Shown here one piece after another: positions 22,463-31,535 of a stretch of 64,000 bases of DNA. A model generated the notes under the pieces. The model was not told the origin of the DNA, made no database searches, and saw nothing but the letters and a program-made list of their open reading frames with translations. Position 1 is the first letter of the stretch, and the number at the start of each line of letters is the position of its first letter. The position numbers were made by a program, and so were the translations under genes. The stretch covers positions 4,136,501-4,200,500 of the forward strand of contig NZ_CP007451.1 of the NCBI RefSeq assembly GCF_000626635.1. Reading direction: 5' to 3'. The stretch comes from Draconibacterium orientale. GTDB lineage: Bacteria; Bacteroidota; Bacteroidia; Bacteroidales; Prolixibacteraceae.

Positions 22463-23640
22463 ATTGCTGCCGGTAAGGTGAAACTGAAGGTGCTGCCTTC
22501 GTTTTCCTTGCTGGTAACAGCTATTTCTCCGCCGTTTTTTTCCACAAATTCTTTACAAAGAAGAAGTCCTAATCCTGTTCCGCTTTCTTCCGATGTGCCA
22601 GCACGCTGCGTTTTGCTATTCAACTTGAACAAGTCATCTTTTGTTTTTTCATTCATGCCAATACCGTTGTCGGTAACGCTAAATTCATGATATTCGTTTT
22701 TTGTACAACCGGTAATCGTTATATTTCCCTGCGGATTGGTAAACTTTATGGCATTGGAAATAAGGTTTCGGAAAACGGTTGAGATCATGTTCTTATCGGC
22801 CTGACAAAGAACTTCATTGTTTATTTTATTCGTAATTGAGATCTGTTTCGTATCGACATGTTGTTTTAAAACCATAATATTTTCATTAACCAACTCTACC
22901 GGGTTAAATACTTCGGGATTAATTTGCAAACTTCCTATCTGCGAACGCGACCATTCCAACAGGTTTTGCAACAATGCGTAGGTGTTTTTCGAGGTATTGT
23001 GAATATCCTGAACAAACTCCAGTTTGTCTTCATTTTCAAATATTTCCCAGTTTTCGAGCATGGCATCCGATAAGCCTAATAGTGCATTAAAAGGGCTTTT
23101 CAGGTCGTGTGCAATAATGGAAAAGAACTTGTCTTTAGCGGCATTGGCTTCTCTTAATTCTTCAGTACGTTGGGCAACCTGCTCTTCTAACGACGCATTT
23201 AGCTCCAGTAATTTCTTATTCTGTTTACGAATTTTAATTTCCTGAATAAAACTTTTTACCGCCTCTTTTACGGTTAATACCAAATCGGCTTTATCCCAGG
23301 GTTTAGCGATGAAACGATAAAGCTGGGCATTGTTAATGGCGTTGCTAATTCCTTCGATACTGGCTTGTCCGGTAAGCAATATTTTTAGCGATTCAGGCGA
23401 AAGTTTGTGTATTTCCTTCAATAATTCGTCGCCTTTCATGCCTGGCATAATATAATCCGAAATAATTACCGGAACCTGCTGGCCTTCATCCATTAGTTCT
23501 TTAAAAAATTCCAGTGCATCTTCTCCGCTATCTGAAGTTTCAATATTATATTCTTCCCCAAATGTTGATTGAAGTTGTTCCTGTATCGCTTCCAGGATTA
23601 TTTCTTCATCGTCGACACAAATGATTGTTTGTTTTTGCAT
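22459..23640 (-). CDS. Response regulator-histidine kinase hybrid
   Basis: The 393-residue cytoplasmic protein has an N-terminal receiver domain (1-125) with the acidic pair CVDDEE, phospho-acceptor Asp in IISDYIMPGMKGDE at about residue 62, and Lys in IAKPWDK. A coiled coil (about 140-170) leads to a HisKA domain with the H-box FFSIIAHDLKSPFNALLGLS, then HATPase with N box RNLISNAIKFTN and G boxes VTDNGIGM and ESGTGLGLLLC. It has no membrane segment and no DNA-binding domain. It starts directly where the upstream response-regulator gene ends, so these genes form an operon with the PAS kinase. The receiver probably controls the attached kinase. Confidence 0.92.
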   Translation of the reverse strand: MQKQTIICVDDEEIILEAIQEQLQSTFGEEYNIETSDSGEDALEFFKELMDEGQQVPVIISDYIMPGMKGDELLKEIHKLSPESLKILLTGQASIEGISNAINNAQLYRFIAKPWDKADLVLTVKEAVKSFIQEIKIRKQNKKLLELNASLEEQVAQRTEELREANAAKDKFFSIIAHDLKSPFNALLGLSDAMLENWEIFENEDKLEFVQDIHNTSKNTYALLQNLLEWSRSQIGSLQINPEVFNPVELVNENIMVLKQHVDTKQISITNKINNEVLCQADKNMISTVFRNLISNAIKFTNPQGNITITGCTKNEYHEFSVTDNGIGMNEKTKDDLFKLNSKTQRAGTSEESGTGLGLLLCKEFVEKNGGEIAVTSKENEGSTFSFTLPAAI

Positions 23641-24048
23641 TTACTCCTGATTTTCAATTTTTGACAAACCTGTTTTTATTACTTTTTCTAAATCTTCAGC
23701 CGACCATGGTTTTGAAATATACGCATGCAATTCAGCATTTTTAATTGCATTGTTAATGGCTGCCTCATCAGCTTGGCCGGTTAACATTACCTTTACTATT
23801 TTTGGAAATTTTTTGTGGACTTCAATTAAAAATTCGTCGCCTTTTTTTCCCGGCATCAACCAGTCGGAAACAATTACCAGTACATCAACTTCTTCTTCTG
23901 TTAATTCTTCAATTACTTCCAGCCCCTCTTCAGCATTTTCGGCTGCTTCATACAAATATTCATCTCCAAAGATATTTTTTATCTGCTCGCCTAAGCTATC
24001 GAGAATTATGCTTTCATCGTCAACACAAACTATTGCCTTTTTCTTCAT
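23641..24048 (-). CDS. Stand-alone response regulator receiver protein
   Basis: This 135-residue single receiver domain has the acidic residues CVDDES, the phospho-acceptor Asp in IVSDWLMPGKKGDE at about 62, Thr in KVMLTGQADE and Lys in ISKPWSAED. There is no output domain. The LTGQA...NAIKNAELHAYISKPW pattern is shared with the receiver of the adjacent hybrid kinase, so the two probably arose by duplication. It lies between the PAS kinase and the hybrid kinase with gaps of 7 and 0 nt, which suggests that it relays phosphate between them. Confidence 0.92.
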   Translation of the reverse strand: MKKKAIVCVDDESIILDSLGEQIKNIFGDEYLYEAAENAEEGLEVIEELTEEEVDVLVIVSDWLMPGKKGDEFLIEVHKKFPKIVKVMLTGQADEAAINNAIKNAELHAYISKPWSAEDLEKVIKTGLSKIENQE

Positions 24049-24055
24049 AACTTAA

Positions 24056-25468
24056 TTAATTAACTGGTAATGTAACAGTAAAGGTGGTTCCTTCTCCTAC
24101 TTTGCTCTCGAACTCTAAATTACCACGGTGTTTTTCAATAATTTTTGATACAAGCTCAAGGCCGATTCCCGTGCCTTCTCCAGCCTTTTTGGTAGTAAAG
24201 AAAGGTTCAAATATTTTTTGCTGTATTTTTTCCGGAATTCCGCAACCGGTATCCGCAATCGAAACTTGAATACGTTCTCCCAGATTTTTTATTGTAATCG
24301 TTAGTTGCCCTTTGTTGTTCATTGCCTGAATTGCGTTGGAAACCAGGTTGTTCCACACTTGCACCAGCTCGTCCGGATAACAGCTAATTAAAGGAAGGTC
24401 ATCATCGTAATTCTGAATAACATCAATGCCTTGTTTTATGCGGTTATGATGCAGCGTAAGCACCATATCAATATTTTCTTTCAGGTTGCTCAACTCTTTT
24501 GCCATTCCCTGATCTTTATGGGTAAAACGTTTCAGAGCATATACAACTTTCGAGGCCTTTTCTACAGCCATTTTTATATTTTCAGCGTTTTTCCGCACCG
24601 AGTAAATGTCCCGAATCGATTTTAAAATGAATTCAGGATTATCCACTTTCAGCAATGCAATTATTTGATCTACTGTTTTGTAAAGATTCAGGTAAATCAC
24701 ATGGTCTGTCATCGTATACGTATCTTCAAAACCGGCATTATCCAGCTTTTCTTTTACCAGTTTTTTGTAGTAGCGTTTTTCTTTTGAGACCATCGGTGGC
24801 TTCTTTCGGTCGATCATGTTCATCACCTCAAGAAAAACCTTCAATTCATGTTCTGATAAACGGGTAAATAGAATGTATAGGTTCTCAATCGCCGCATCAA
24901 GCGATCTGGAGATATTGTCAATGGAAGCGTTAATGGCTCCAATCGGAGTGTTTATTTCGTGTGCAACACCGGCTATTAGATTTCCAAGCGCCCGCATTTT
25001 TTCTGACTGAACCAGTTGCGATTGGGTTTGTTTCAGGTCGGCAATGGTCGCTTCCAGTTCTTCGGTTTGTTGTTTTAATTTATCGTTTTGCTGGCGGATT
25101 GTTTTTTCGCGCTCAACGTGTCGGGTAACATCGTGGGCTACTCCTTCAATGGATATAAGTTCACCGGTTTCGTTATACAGAGGCGACTCGGTAATCGCCA
25201 GAACTTTTATTGATCCGTCTTTAGCAAATAATTCCAGATGAAAGGTATTTTGCTTTACCCCGGTTGCACTTTTTTTCTGCGTTTTTTTTGCCTTGTCATT
25301 CAACTTGCTGTCAGTCATGTGTTTTAAAAGACCAAGTTTTGCCTCTTCCACATCGTAACCCAAAATGGCTTTTACCGATGGGCTCATGTACAGATAATCA
25401 CCATCAATATTATGAGAATAAAAAAAATATTCGTTTTTCAGGCTTTCAATAAGCTGCTTGTATTTCAT
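24056..25468 (-). CDS. PAS-domain sensor histidine kinase
   Basis: The ATG at 25468 gives 470 residues; the frame is open upstream only to a TTG at 25522. A PAS/PAC domain occupies residues about 1-120 (KNEYFFYSHNIDGDYLYMSP, TESPLYNETGELISIEGVAHD). A coiled coil precedes the HisKA-like region with GNLIAGVAHEINTPIGAINAS. The catalytic domain has WNNLVSNAIQAM, VSIADTGCGIP and GEGTGIGLELVSKIIEKH. It has no membrane segment, so it senses a cytoplasmic signal, perhaps redox or a ligand in the PAS pocket. A helical insertion of about 100 residues separates the H-box region from the ATPase domain. As the first gene of the three-gene operon, it is the likely input kinase. Confidence 0.92.
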   Translation of the reverse strand: MKYKQLIESLKNEYFFYSHNIDGDYLYMSPSVKAILGYDVEEAKLGLLKHMTDSKLNDKAKKTQKKSATGVKQNTFHLELFAKDGSIKVLAITESPLYNETGELISIEGVAHDVTRHVEREKTIRQQNDKLKQQTEELEATIADLKQTQSQLVQSEKMRALGNLIAGVAHEINTPIGAINASIDNISRSLDAAIENLYILFTRLSEHELKVFLEVMNMIDRKKPPMVSKEKRYYKKLVKEKLDNAGFEDTYTMTDHVIYLNLYKTVDQIIALLKVDNPEFILKSIRDIYSVRKNAENIKMAVEKASKVVYALKRFTHKDQGMAKELSNLKENIDMVLTLHHNRIKQGIDVIQNYDDDLPLISCYPDELVQVWNNLVSNAIQAMNNKGQLTITIKNLGERIQVSIADTGCGIPEKIQQKIFEPFFTTKKAGEGTGIGLELVSKIIEKHRGNLEFESKVGEGTTFTVTLPVN

Positions 25469-25654
25469 TGTCCCTTTTGTTTTGTATAAGCGTCTCTCAA
25501 TTTTCGGATTTCCCTGTTTCAATAGTATTAAACCTACTTACGTTTGTAACGAGGAATTGTTTAAACGCAACAAAATAAAAACAATTGTAGGAAAATTGAA
25601 TATGGAAAAGCAAATTCAGCCCAAATTGTGAAGAATTTAAAGTATGTTGATCGT

Positions 25655-26983
25655 TCAGCTGTGTTTTTTTGGATTACGTCCGGCAAAAAGGAAAAGGCTG
25701 TTTACAAAATAACTGAGAATGACAATACCATTTCCCAGGCTCTGATAATTAGATAAAGTTAGCAGTTTGCCTGCCAGAGCTGTGACTCCGCCAAAAACAA
25801 TTGCCCAAATTACGTTTTTGTTGTTTACTTTAAACCCCAGCAATCCGCATAATACCGGCACTACAAATGCCCCCGAGAAAAAACTGAGCGCCAAAAGTAA
25901 AGCCTGAATTACCGAAGTGACATACAATGCGATGATCAAGCTTAAAATGCCAATTACAACAACCAGCCAACGGGTAAGCGGGAGTGCTTGTTTTTTCTCC
26001 AGGTTTCCGCTAAACAGCTCGCTTAAAATCATACTCGAAGTAAGCAACGTAGTATCGGCCGACGACATTACTGCCGAAAGCAGTGCCGCAATAAACAATC
26101 CGTAAGCCCAGTTGGGAAGCAGGTGCCCGGCAAATGCCATAATGCCTTCATTTTCTTTTCCGGAATAAACGCCTAAATAGGTTAGTGCAAATGAAACGGG
26201 GATTAATATTGACGCAACAATAATGATACTTCTTCGTGCAGTTTTTTCATTGCCGGCACAAAACAGGCGTGAGTAAATATCGGGGCCTACAATAAATGTT
26301 ACCGAATAAGTCATTAACAAAACGATCAGATCGACAACCGAGAATTTTGAATTGAACAGCGCTGAAAATTTTAGTGGCTCAACCTGCAAATGTTCCGGCG
26401 ATTGAATGGCAAAAAACAGCAGCGCCACCAATCCGCTAATGATTAATATGGCCTGAAAAGTGTCTGTTTTCAGAATACTTAACTGGCCGCCCAGCAAGGT
26501 GTAGGCAATAAAAACCAGTCCCGACAAAATCGCTGCATTCTGGTACGAAATGAAACCCAATCCCTGCAGAATTTGCGCCGCAGCAATAATTTGTGCCGCT
26601 ACAATTCCCAGCCAGGCTAACGGAATTATAATGGTAGAAAAACGTTCTGCTTTACGTCCAAAAAATTTTCCTAAAAGTTCTGGCAGTGTGTAATTCCCGT
26701 AGCGACTTACATATTTTGAAATGGGAGCCAGAATAAACAAGCCGATTGCTGCCGAAAACAAAAACCACAAGGCTGCCCAGCCTCTGCTTTGGCTTAACTC
26801 AATGGTGCCCATCAATGCCGAGCCGCCCAGAATGGTAGCTAGTAAACTACCTGAAACTGGTAATAATCCCGCTTTCTTTCCGGCGACATAATAATCCGAT
26901 GGATTTTTGATTCGAAATGCTGAATAAACGCCAATTGCAACAATAAAAACAAAATAAATAAGTATGGTTATTTCCGTTTGCAT
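25655..26983 (-). CDS. Sodium:solute symporter family protein
   Basis: The 442-residue membrane protein starts best at the ATG at 26983 (MQTEITILIYFVFIVAIGVYSAF); an in-frame ATG at 27061 would add 26 residues. It has about 13 hydrophobic helices and the SSS-family segments KNPSDYYVAGKKAGLLPVSGSLLATILGGSA and ALLSAVMSSADTTLLTSSMI (the latter contributes to the Na2 site). These transporters import solutes such as sugars, amino acids, pantothenate or carboxylates with sodium. No neighbour indicates the substrate; the next gene upstream is divergent. A hydrophobic C-terminus ends the protein without a regulatory domain. Confidence 0.9.
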   Translation of the reverse strand: MQTEITILIYFVFIVAIGVYSAFRIKNPSDYYVAGKKAGLLPVSGSLLATILGGSALMGTIELSQSRGWAALWFLFSAAIGLFILAPISKYVSRYGNYTLPELLGKFFGRKAERFSTIIIPLAWLGIVAAQIIAAAQILQGLGFISYQNAAILSGLVFIAYTLLGGQLSILKTDTFQAILIISGLVALLFFAIQSPEHLQVEPLKFSALFNSKFSVVDLIVLLMTYSVTFIVGPDIYSRLFCAGNEKTARRSIIIVASILIPVSFALTYLGVYSGKENEGIMAFAGHLLPNWAYGLFIAALLSAVMSSADTTLLTSSMILSELFSGNLEKKQALPLTRWLVVVIGILSLIIALYVTSVIQALLLALSFFSGAFVVPVLCGLLGFKVNNKNVIWAIVFGGVTALAGKLLTLSNYQSLGNGIVILSYFVNSLFLFAGRNPKKHS

Positions 26984-27160
26984 AATTAAGTTGACAAATA
27001 TCGGAATTAATGTTTCAATATTGTATTTTTGCTTGTCAATAAAATAGGAAAACGTATTCATTTTATTGATCCTGTGAACAGAGGCGGTAGTTGCCGAAAA
27101 GTGTTTACGGGGTTGAAGTGTTAATTAGGTTTCAATTAGTTTTGATTTATAACGCAATAA

Positions 27161-29122
27161 ATGGATTTGAATATCAGGAAATCACAACCCGGTGATTTTT
27201 ATTTCCTTGAAAAGCTGGAAAAAGAATCTTTCCCTCATTTTCAACAGAGTTCCCGTAAAAGTTTAAAACACAGTCTGGATAGTACATTTCAGGAAGTTCT
27301 GATTGTAGAAGCGAAAGAAGACCAAAAGGTAACTTCGGTAGGGGCGCTTACATTGTTTAAATACAAGCATGCACTGCGAATTTATTCGATCGCGGTGGTG
27401 GCAGAATACAGAAATGCCGGTTTGGGCACTTTCATGCTGAATTATGTGAAGAATAGGGCAATCGAAAATCATTATCAAAAAATATTGATTGAGGTTCAGT
27501 CTAAAAACAGCGAGCTCATCGAATGGTATAAAACGAAGGGGTTTAAGCAATCGCATACCTTAACGGATTATTACACGAGTGGGGAAGATGCCATAAAAAT
27601 GGAATGGAGTGTGGAGGCCGAAGAGGTTCGGAAAAAGACAACGAATATTATTGTAATCAACCAGCCGCACAAATGGACTTTTACCGATGTGAATGCTAAA
27701 GTTATTTCGGTAAAAGAGTACATCAGCAATCCGGTTTACCAGAACAGTACCGATATGCGGGTGTTTAACCTCTGCAGTTCGTACAAATACCAGAGTTACG
27801 GTTATTATGTGTCGTTGCTGGCGGCAGCCCGCGGGCACCGTGTAATTCCCAGTTCGGTTACTTTGCGCGACTTTAAAATGCTGAATGTTATCCATTCCAC
27901 ATCGTACGACATTGATGAACTGATAAACAAAGCGCTGCAAAAAGTTAAAGACGATAAATTTCAACTGAAAATTTATTTCGGGCAGACGGCCACCAAAGGA
28001 TTTAGCTCCATTGCCAACCGGCTTTACCTGTTGTTTGAAACGCCGCTTTTCGAGATTGAATTTGTAAAACAAGAGAAATGGATCATTAAGGGAATAAAAG
28101 TTCTCACTTTAAACAAGTTGCCTGAAAGCGAAATTGAGGTGATTTACGAATTTGCCCGTAAATATTTCAGCAAGCGGCGTTTTAACAAAACCACGCTCAT
28201 TAATTATAAATACGACATTGCCATTCTGATCGATCCTGAAGAGGAAACGCCACCATCGTGCAAACGGGCGCTTCAGAAGTTTAAAGCGGCGGCCAACCGA
28301 AAAGGATTGTATGCCGAGTTTATTACAAAAAACGATTTTGATAAGATCAACGAATTCGATGCACTGTTTATCCGCGAAACCACCAATGTAAACGACCATA
28401 CCTACGAATTTTCGCGAATGGCTTATGCCGAAGGGTTGGTGGTTATTGACGATCCGTGGTCGATATTGCGGTGCTCCAATAAAATATTTCAGAACGAGAT
28501 TTTCAGAAAACATAAAATCCTGACGCCGCAAACGGTTGTTTTCACCAAAAATATTTTTGAAAAGAAAGATCTTGACGATATGAATTTTCCGCTGGTGTTA
28601 AAACAACCCGACAGTGCATTTTCGCTGGGAATAACAAAAGTGGAAAATAAGGAAGAGGCTGCTGATGCCATCAATCAGCTGTTTAAAAAATCGGATATGA
28701 TTGTTTGCCAGGAGTTTCTTTATTCGGAATTCGACTGGAGAATTGGCGTGCTTGATAACCGGCCGCTTTTTGCCTGCAAATATTACATGTCGAAAGGGCA
28801 CTGGCAAATTTACAACTGGACGGGTGAAGCCGAAGAATATTCCGGCGATTCGGAAACAGTGAATATCGAAGATGTGCCCGAAGAAGTAATAAAAACAGCC
28901 TTAAAAGCGGCTGCTTTAATTGGCGACGGATTGTATGGCGTTGACCTGAAACTGGTAAACGATAAGGTTTATGTAGTTGAAGTGAACGATAATCCGAACA
29001 TCGATGTGGATATTGAGGATTACATTTTGAAGGATAAACTGTACGATCAGGTTATCGAATCGATTTATAACCGGATTGAAATTTTAAAAAATATCCAGAA
29101 GATAAATTTCCGAAATAAGTAA
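27161..29122 (+). CDS. GNAT acetyltransferase / RimK-like ATP-grasp ligase fusion
   Basis: The 653-residue cytoplasmic protein joins three domains. Residues about 1-150 are a GNAT N-acetyltransferase (SIAVVAEYRNAGLGTFMLNYV is the acetyl-CoA loop). Residues about 165-340 resemble the RimK-like ATP-grasp N-terminal (RLAN) domain (FNLCSSYKYQSYGYYVSLLA, HRVIPSSVTLRDF). Residues about 370-640 are an ATP-grasp ligase (VVIDDPWSILRCSNKIFQNE, FPLVLKQPDSAFSLGITKV, YGVDLKLVNDKVYVVEVNDNPN, holding the metal-binding Glu/Asn). The ligase would join an amino acid or similar amine to a carboxylate, and the GNAT could acetylate the product. The substrate is unknown. It is flanked by a divergent symporter and a prolyl oligopeptidase, suggesting amino-acid or peptide metabolism. 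Confidence 0.85.
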   Translation: MDLNIRKSQPGDFYFLEKLEKESFPHFQQSSRKSLKHSLDSTFQEVLIVEAKEDQKVTSVGALTLFKYKHALRIYSIAVVAEYRNAGLGTFMLNYVKNRAIENHYQKILIEVQSKNSELIEWYKTKGFKQSHTLTDYYTSGEDAIKMEWSVEAEEVRKKTTNIIVINQPHKWTFTDVNAKVISVKEYISNPVYQNSTDMRVFNLCSSYKYQSYGYYVSLLAAARGHRVIPSSVTLRDFKMLNVIHSTSYDIDELINKALQKVKDDKFQLKIYFGQTATKGFSSIANRLYLLFETPLFEIEFVKQEKWIIKGIKVLTLNKLPESEIEVIYEFARKYFSKRRFNKTTLINYKYDIAILIDPEEETPPSCKRALQKFKAAANRKGLYAEFITKNDFDKINEFDALFIRETTNVNDHTYEFSRMAYAEGLVVIDDPWSILRCSNKIFQNEIFRKHKILTPQTVVFTKNIFEKKDLDDMNFPLVLKQPDSAFSLGITKVENKEEAADAINQLFKKSDMIVCQEFLYSEFDWRIGVLDNRPLFACKYYMSKGHWQIYNWTGEAEEYSGDSETVNIEDVPEEVIKTALKAAALIGDGLYGVDLKLVNDKVYVVEVNDNPNIDVDIEDYILKDKLYDQVIESIYNRIEILKNIQKINFRNK

Positions 29123-29248
29123 AGGTCTTTTTCGGATGTAAGATTAATCATAATAGAATGAACTTTCATTTTGAAAGTTGGTTGTTTAGTTGTAATTTAA
29201 AAACTTCCTGAAAAAAATATTAATAATAATCACCTAATTACCAATAGC

Positions 29249-31354
29249 ATGAAGAAGTTAATTTATTTGGGTTTTATTTGCGTTCTATTTTTAGTGGCAT
29301 GTACTTCGAAAGAGAAGATTGAGCCACCTGTTGCAAAAAAGATAATGAAAGAACTTACGATACATGGTCATACGCGTGTTGACAATTATTACTGGTTAAA
29401 CGAACGCGAAAATCCTGAAGTAATCGCACATCTTGAAGCCGAAAATGCTTACAAAGATGCCATGATGAAACACACCGAACCGCTTCAGGAGAAATTGTTT
29501 GAGGAAATTAAGTCGAAAATTAAGCCGGAAAATGAGTCGGTACCCTACAAAAAAAATGGTTACTACTATTATTACAAGCAGTTACCGGGGAAAGAATACG
29601 ATGTAAACTGCCGCAAGAAGGGGAGTCTTGATGCCGAAGAAGAAGTGATGCTCGATGAAAACGTGCTGGCTGAAGGGCAGGATTTCTTTATGCTTGGCGG
29701 ATTGTCGGTAAGTCCCGATAATAAATTGATTGCCTACGGTGTTGATACCGTTAGCCGGAGAAAATACACCATTCATTTCAAGAACCTAGAAACCGGCGAA
29801 ACGTTGGAAGATGCCATTCCGTTAACCACCGGAAGTGCGGTTTGGGCCAATGATAACAAAACGGTTTATTATACTTTGAAAGACGATGTTACGCTGCGTT
29901 CAGAAAAAATTATGAAGCACGTAATTGGTACTCCTGTTGAAGATGATGTGGAGGTTTTTTACGAAGACGATGAAACTTTTTCGGTTTTTATCTTTAAAAC
30001 CAAATCGCAAAAATACCTGATCATCGGCAGCGAAAGTACACTGACTTCGGAATACCGGTTTTTGGATGCCAACAACCCGGAAGGAGAATTTAAAATTGTT
30101 CAGCCGCGCGAACGTGGACTGGAATATTCGGTAGATCATTTTGGTAACGATTTTTACATTCGCACCAATCTCGATGCCTTGAACTTCCGCTTAATGAAAA
30201 CACCGGTTACAGCTACTGAAAAAGAAAACTGGAGCGAGGTTATTCCGCATCGCAGCGATGTTTTCTTCGATAATTTCGAAATTTTAAAAGATTACCTGGT
30301 GCTTACCGAGCGTATCGAGGGCATTAACCAGCTTCGCGTTATTCCGTGGAATGGCGAAGAATATTTCATCGCTTTTGATGAGGAAGTTTACACGGTTAAT
30401 CCGAATGTGAATTTAGATTTTGATACCGATGTTTTCCGTTTTAGTTATACTTCGATGACCACACCGAATTCGATTTACGATTACAACCTGAAAACGAAGG
30501 AGCGCACCTTGTTAAAGCAGGATGAGGTGTTGGGTGGTTTTAACAAAAACGATTACGAAACCAAACGTATTTATGCAACTTCCGGCGACGGAACAAAAAT
30601 TCCAATGTCGATTGTATATAAAAAGGGCATGGTGAAAAATGGCGGTAATCCAACTTTGCTGTACGGTTATGGTTCATACGGATATACATACAATCCAGGC
30701 TTTTCGTTGGCGCGTTTGCCTTTGCTCGATCGTGGTTTTGTGTATGCAATTGCGCATGTTCGCGGAAGCCAGATCAATGGGCGCCAGTGGTACGAAGACG
30801 GTAAATTGCTGAAAAAGATGAACACTTTTACCGATTTTAACGACTGTGCACAATTCCTGATCGATGACGGATATACCAGCTCCGAAAAATTATTTGCTAT
30901 GGGCGGAAGCGCCGGCGGATTGTTAATGGGAGCCTGTATAAATCTTCGCCCCGATTTGTACAAAGGTGTTATTGCCGCGGTTCCTTTTGTTGATGTGGTA
31001 ACTACCATGCTCGACGAAACTATTCCGCTTACTACAAGCGAATTCGACGAATGGGGAAATCCAAAAAACGAAAAATACTACCATTATATGCTTTCGTATT
31101 CGCCCTACGACAATGTGGAAGCCAAAGATTATCCGGCCTTGCTGGTTACAACCGGACTGCACGATTCGCAGGTACAGTATTGGGAACCCGCCAAATGGGT
31201 AGCCAAATTGCGCGAATTGAAAACCGATGATAATCCGCTCTTATTTCATATTAATATGGATTACGGGCACGGTGGCGCCTCAGGTCGCTTCGAGTGGATA
31301 AAAGAAACGGCACTGGAATATGCATTTATTTTCGACCAGATCGGAATAGAATAA
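29249..31354 (+). CDS. S9 family peptidase (oligopeptidase B/prolyl oligopeptidase-like), lipoprotein
   Basis: The 701-residue protein begins with a lipoprotein signal (FICVLFLVAC, Cys at about 18), so it is anchored to an envelope membrane. Residues about 60-420 form a seven-bladed propeller that limits substrate size. The C-terminal alpha/beta-hydrolase domain has the nucleophile serine in FAMGGSAGGLLMGA (about residue 555), Asp in TGLHDSQVQYWEP and His in DYGHGGASGR, the S9A order. The YGSYG motif lies at about 472. It cleaves short peptides, after basic residues in oligopeptidase B or after proline in POP. The oligopeptidase B-like overall layout does not fix specificity. A terminator follows 18 nt after the stop. 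Confidence 0.92.
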   Translation: MKKLIYLGFICVLFLVACTSKEKIEPPVAKKIMKELTIHGHTRVDNYYWLNERENPEVIAHLEAENAYKDAMMKHTEPLQEKLFEEIKSKIKPENESVPYKKNGYYYYYKQLPGKEYDVNCRKKGSLDAEEEVMLDENVLAEGQDFFMLGGLSVSPDNKLIAYGVDTVSRRKYTIHFKNLETGETLEDAIPLTTGSAVWANDNKTVYYTLKDDVTLRSEKIMKHVIGTPVEDDVEVFYEDDETFSVFIFKTKSQKYLIIGSESTLTSEYRFLDANNPEGEFKIVQPRERGLEYSVDHFGNDFYIRTNLDALNFRLMKTPVTATEKENWSEVIPHRSDVFFDNFEILKDYLVLTERIEGINQLRVIPWNGEEYFIAFDEEVYTVNPNVNLDFDTDVFRFSYTSMTTPNSIYDYNLKTKERTLLKQDEVLGGFNKNDYETKRIYATSGDGTKIPMSIVYKKGMVKNGGNPTLLYGYGSYGYTYNPGFSLARLPLLDRGFVYAIAHVRGSQINGRQWYEDGKLLKKMNTFTDFNDCAQFLIDDGYTSSEKLFAMGGSAGGLLMGACINLRPDLYKGVIAAVPFVDVVTTMLDETIPLTTSEFDEWGNPKNEKYYHYMLSYSPYDNVEAKDYPALLVTTGLHDSQVQYWEPAKWVAKLRELKTDDNPLLFHINMDYGHGGASGRFEWIKETALEYAFIFDQIGIE

Positions 31355-31371
31355 TAGAGCTGATAAAATGT

Positions 31372-31408
31372 AAAAAAGCCTCGATATTAATTTATCGGGG
31401 CTTTTTTA
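31372..31408 (+). terminator. Rho-independent terminator after the S9 peptidase gene
   Basis: AAAAAAGCCTCGATA at 31372-31386 pairs with TATCGGGGCTTTTTT at 31393-31407 with one G-T wobble; the loop is short and T residues follow. Confidence 0.85.
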
Positions 31409-31445
31409 TTCCTTCCAGATTATCTTGAATTTTAAAGCAATCGCA

Positions 31446-31474
31446 TTGCCAACTCTAAAAATTGATTAAATTTG
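31446..31474 (+). promoter_or_regulatory. Bacteroidota-type promoter upstream of the DUF1080 gene
   Basis: TTG at 31446-31448, an 18-nt spacer and TAAATTTG at 31467-31474 match the phylum consensus. The GTG start of the next gene is at 31536, leaving a leader of about 55 nt. Confidence 0.6.
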
Positions 31475-31535
31475 CTGGTGTCGTGTTCGTACACGACTAC
31501 TATAATAAACCAATTTAAACGTAAATCTAATACAA

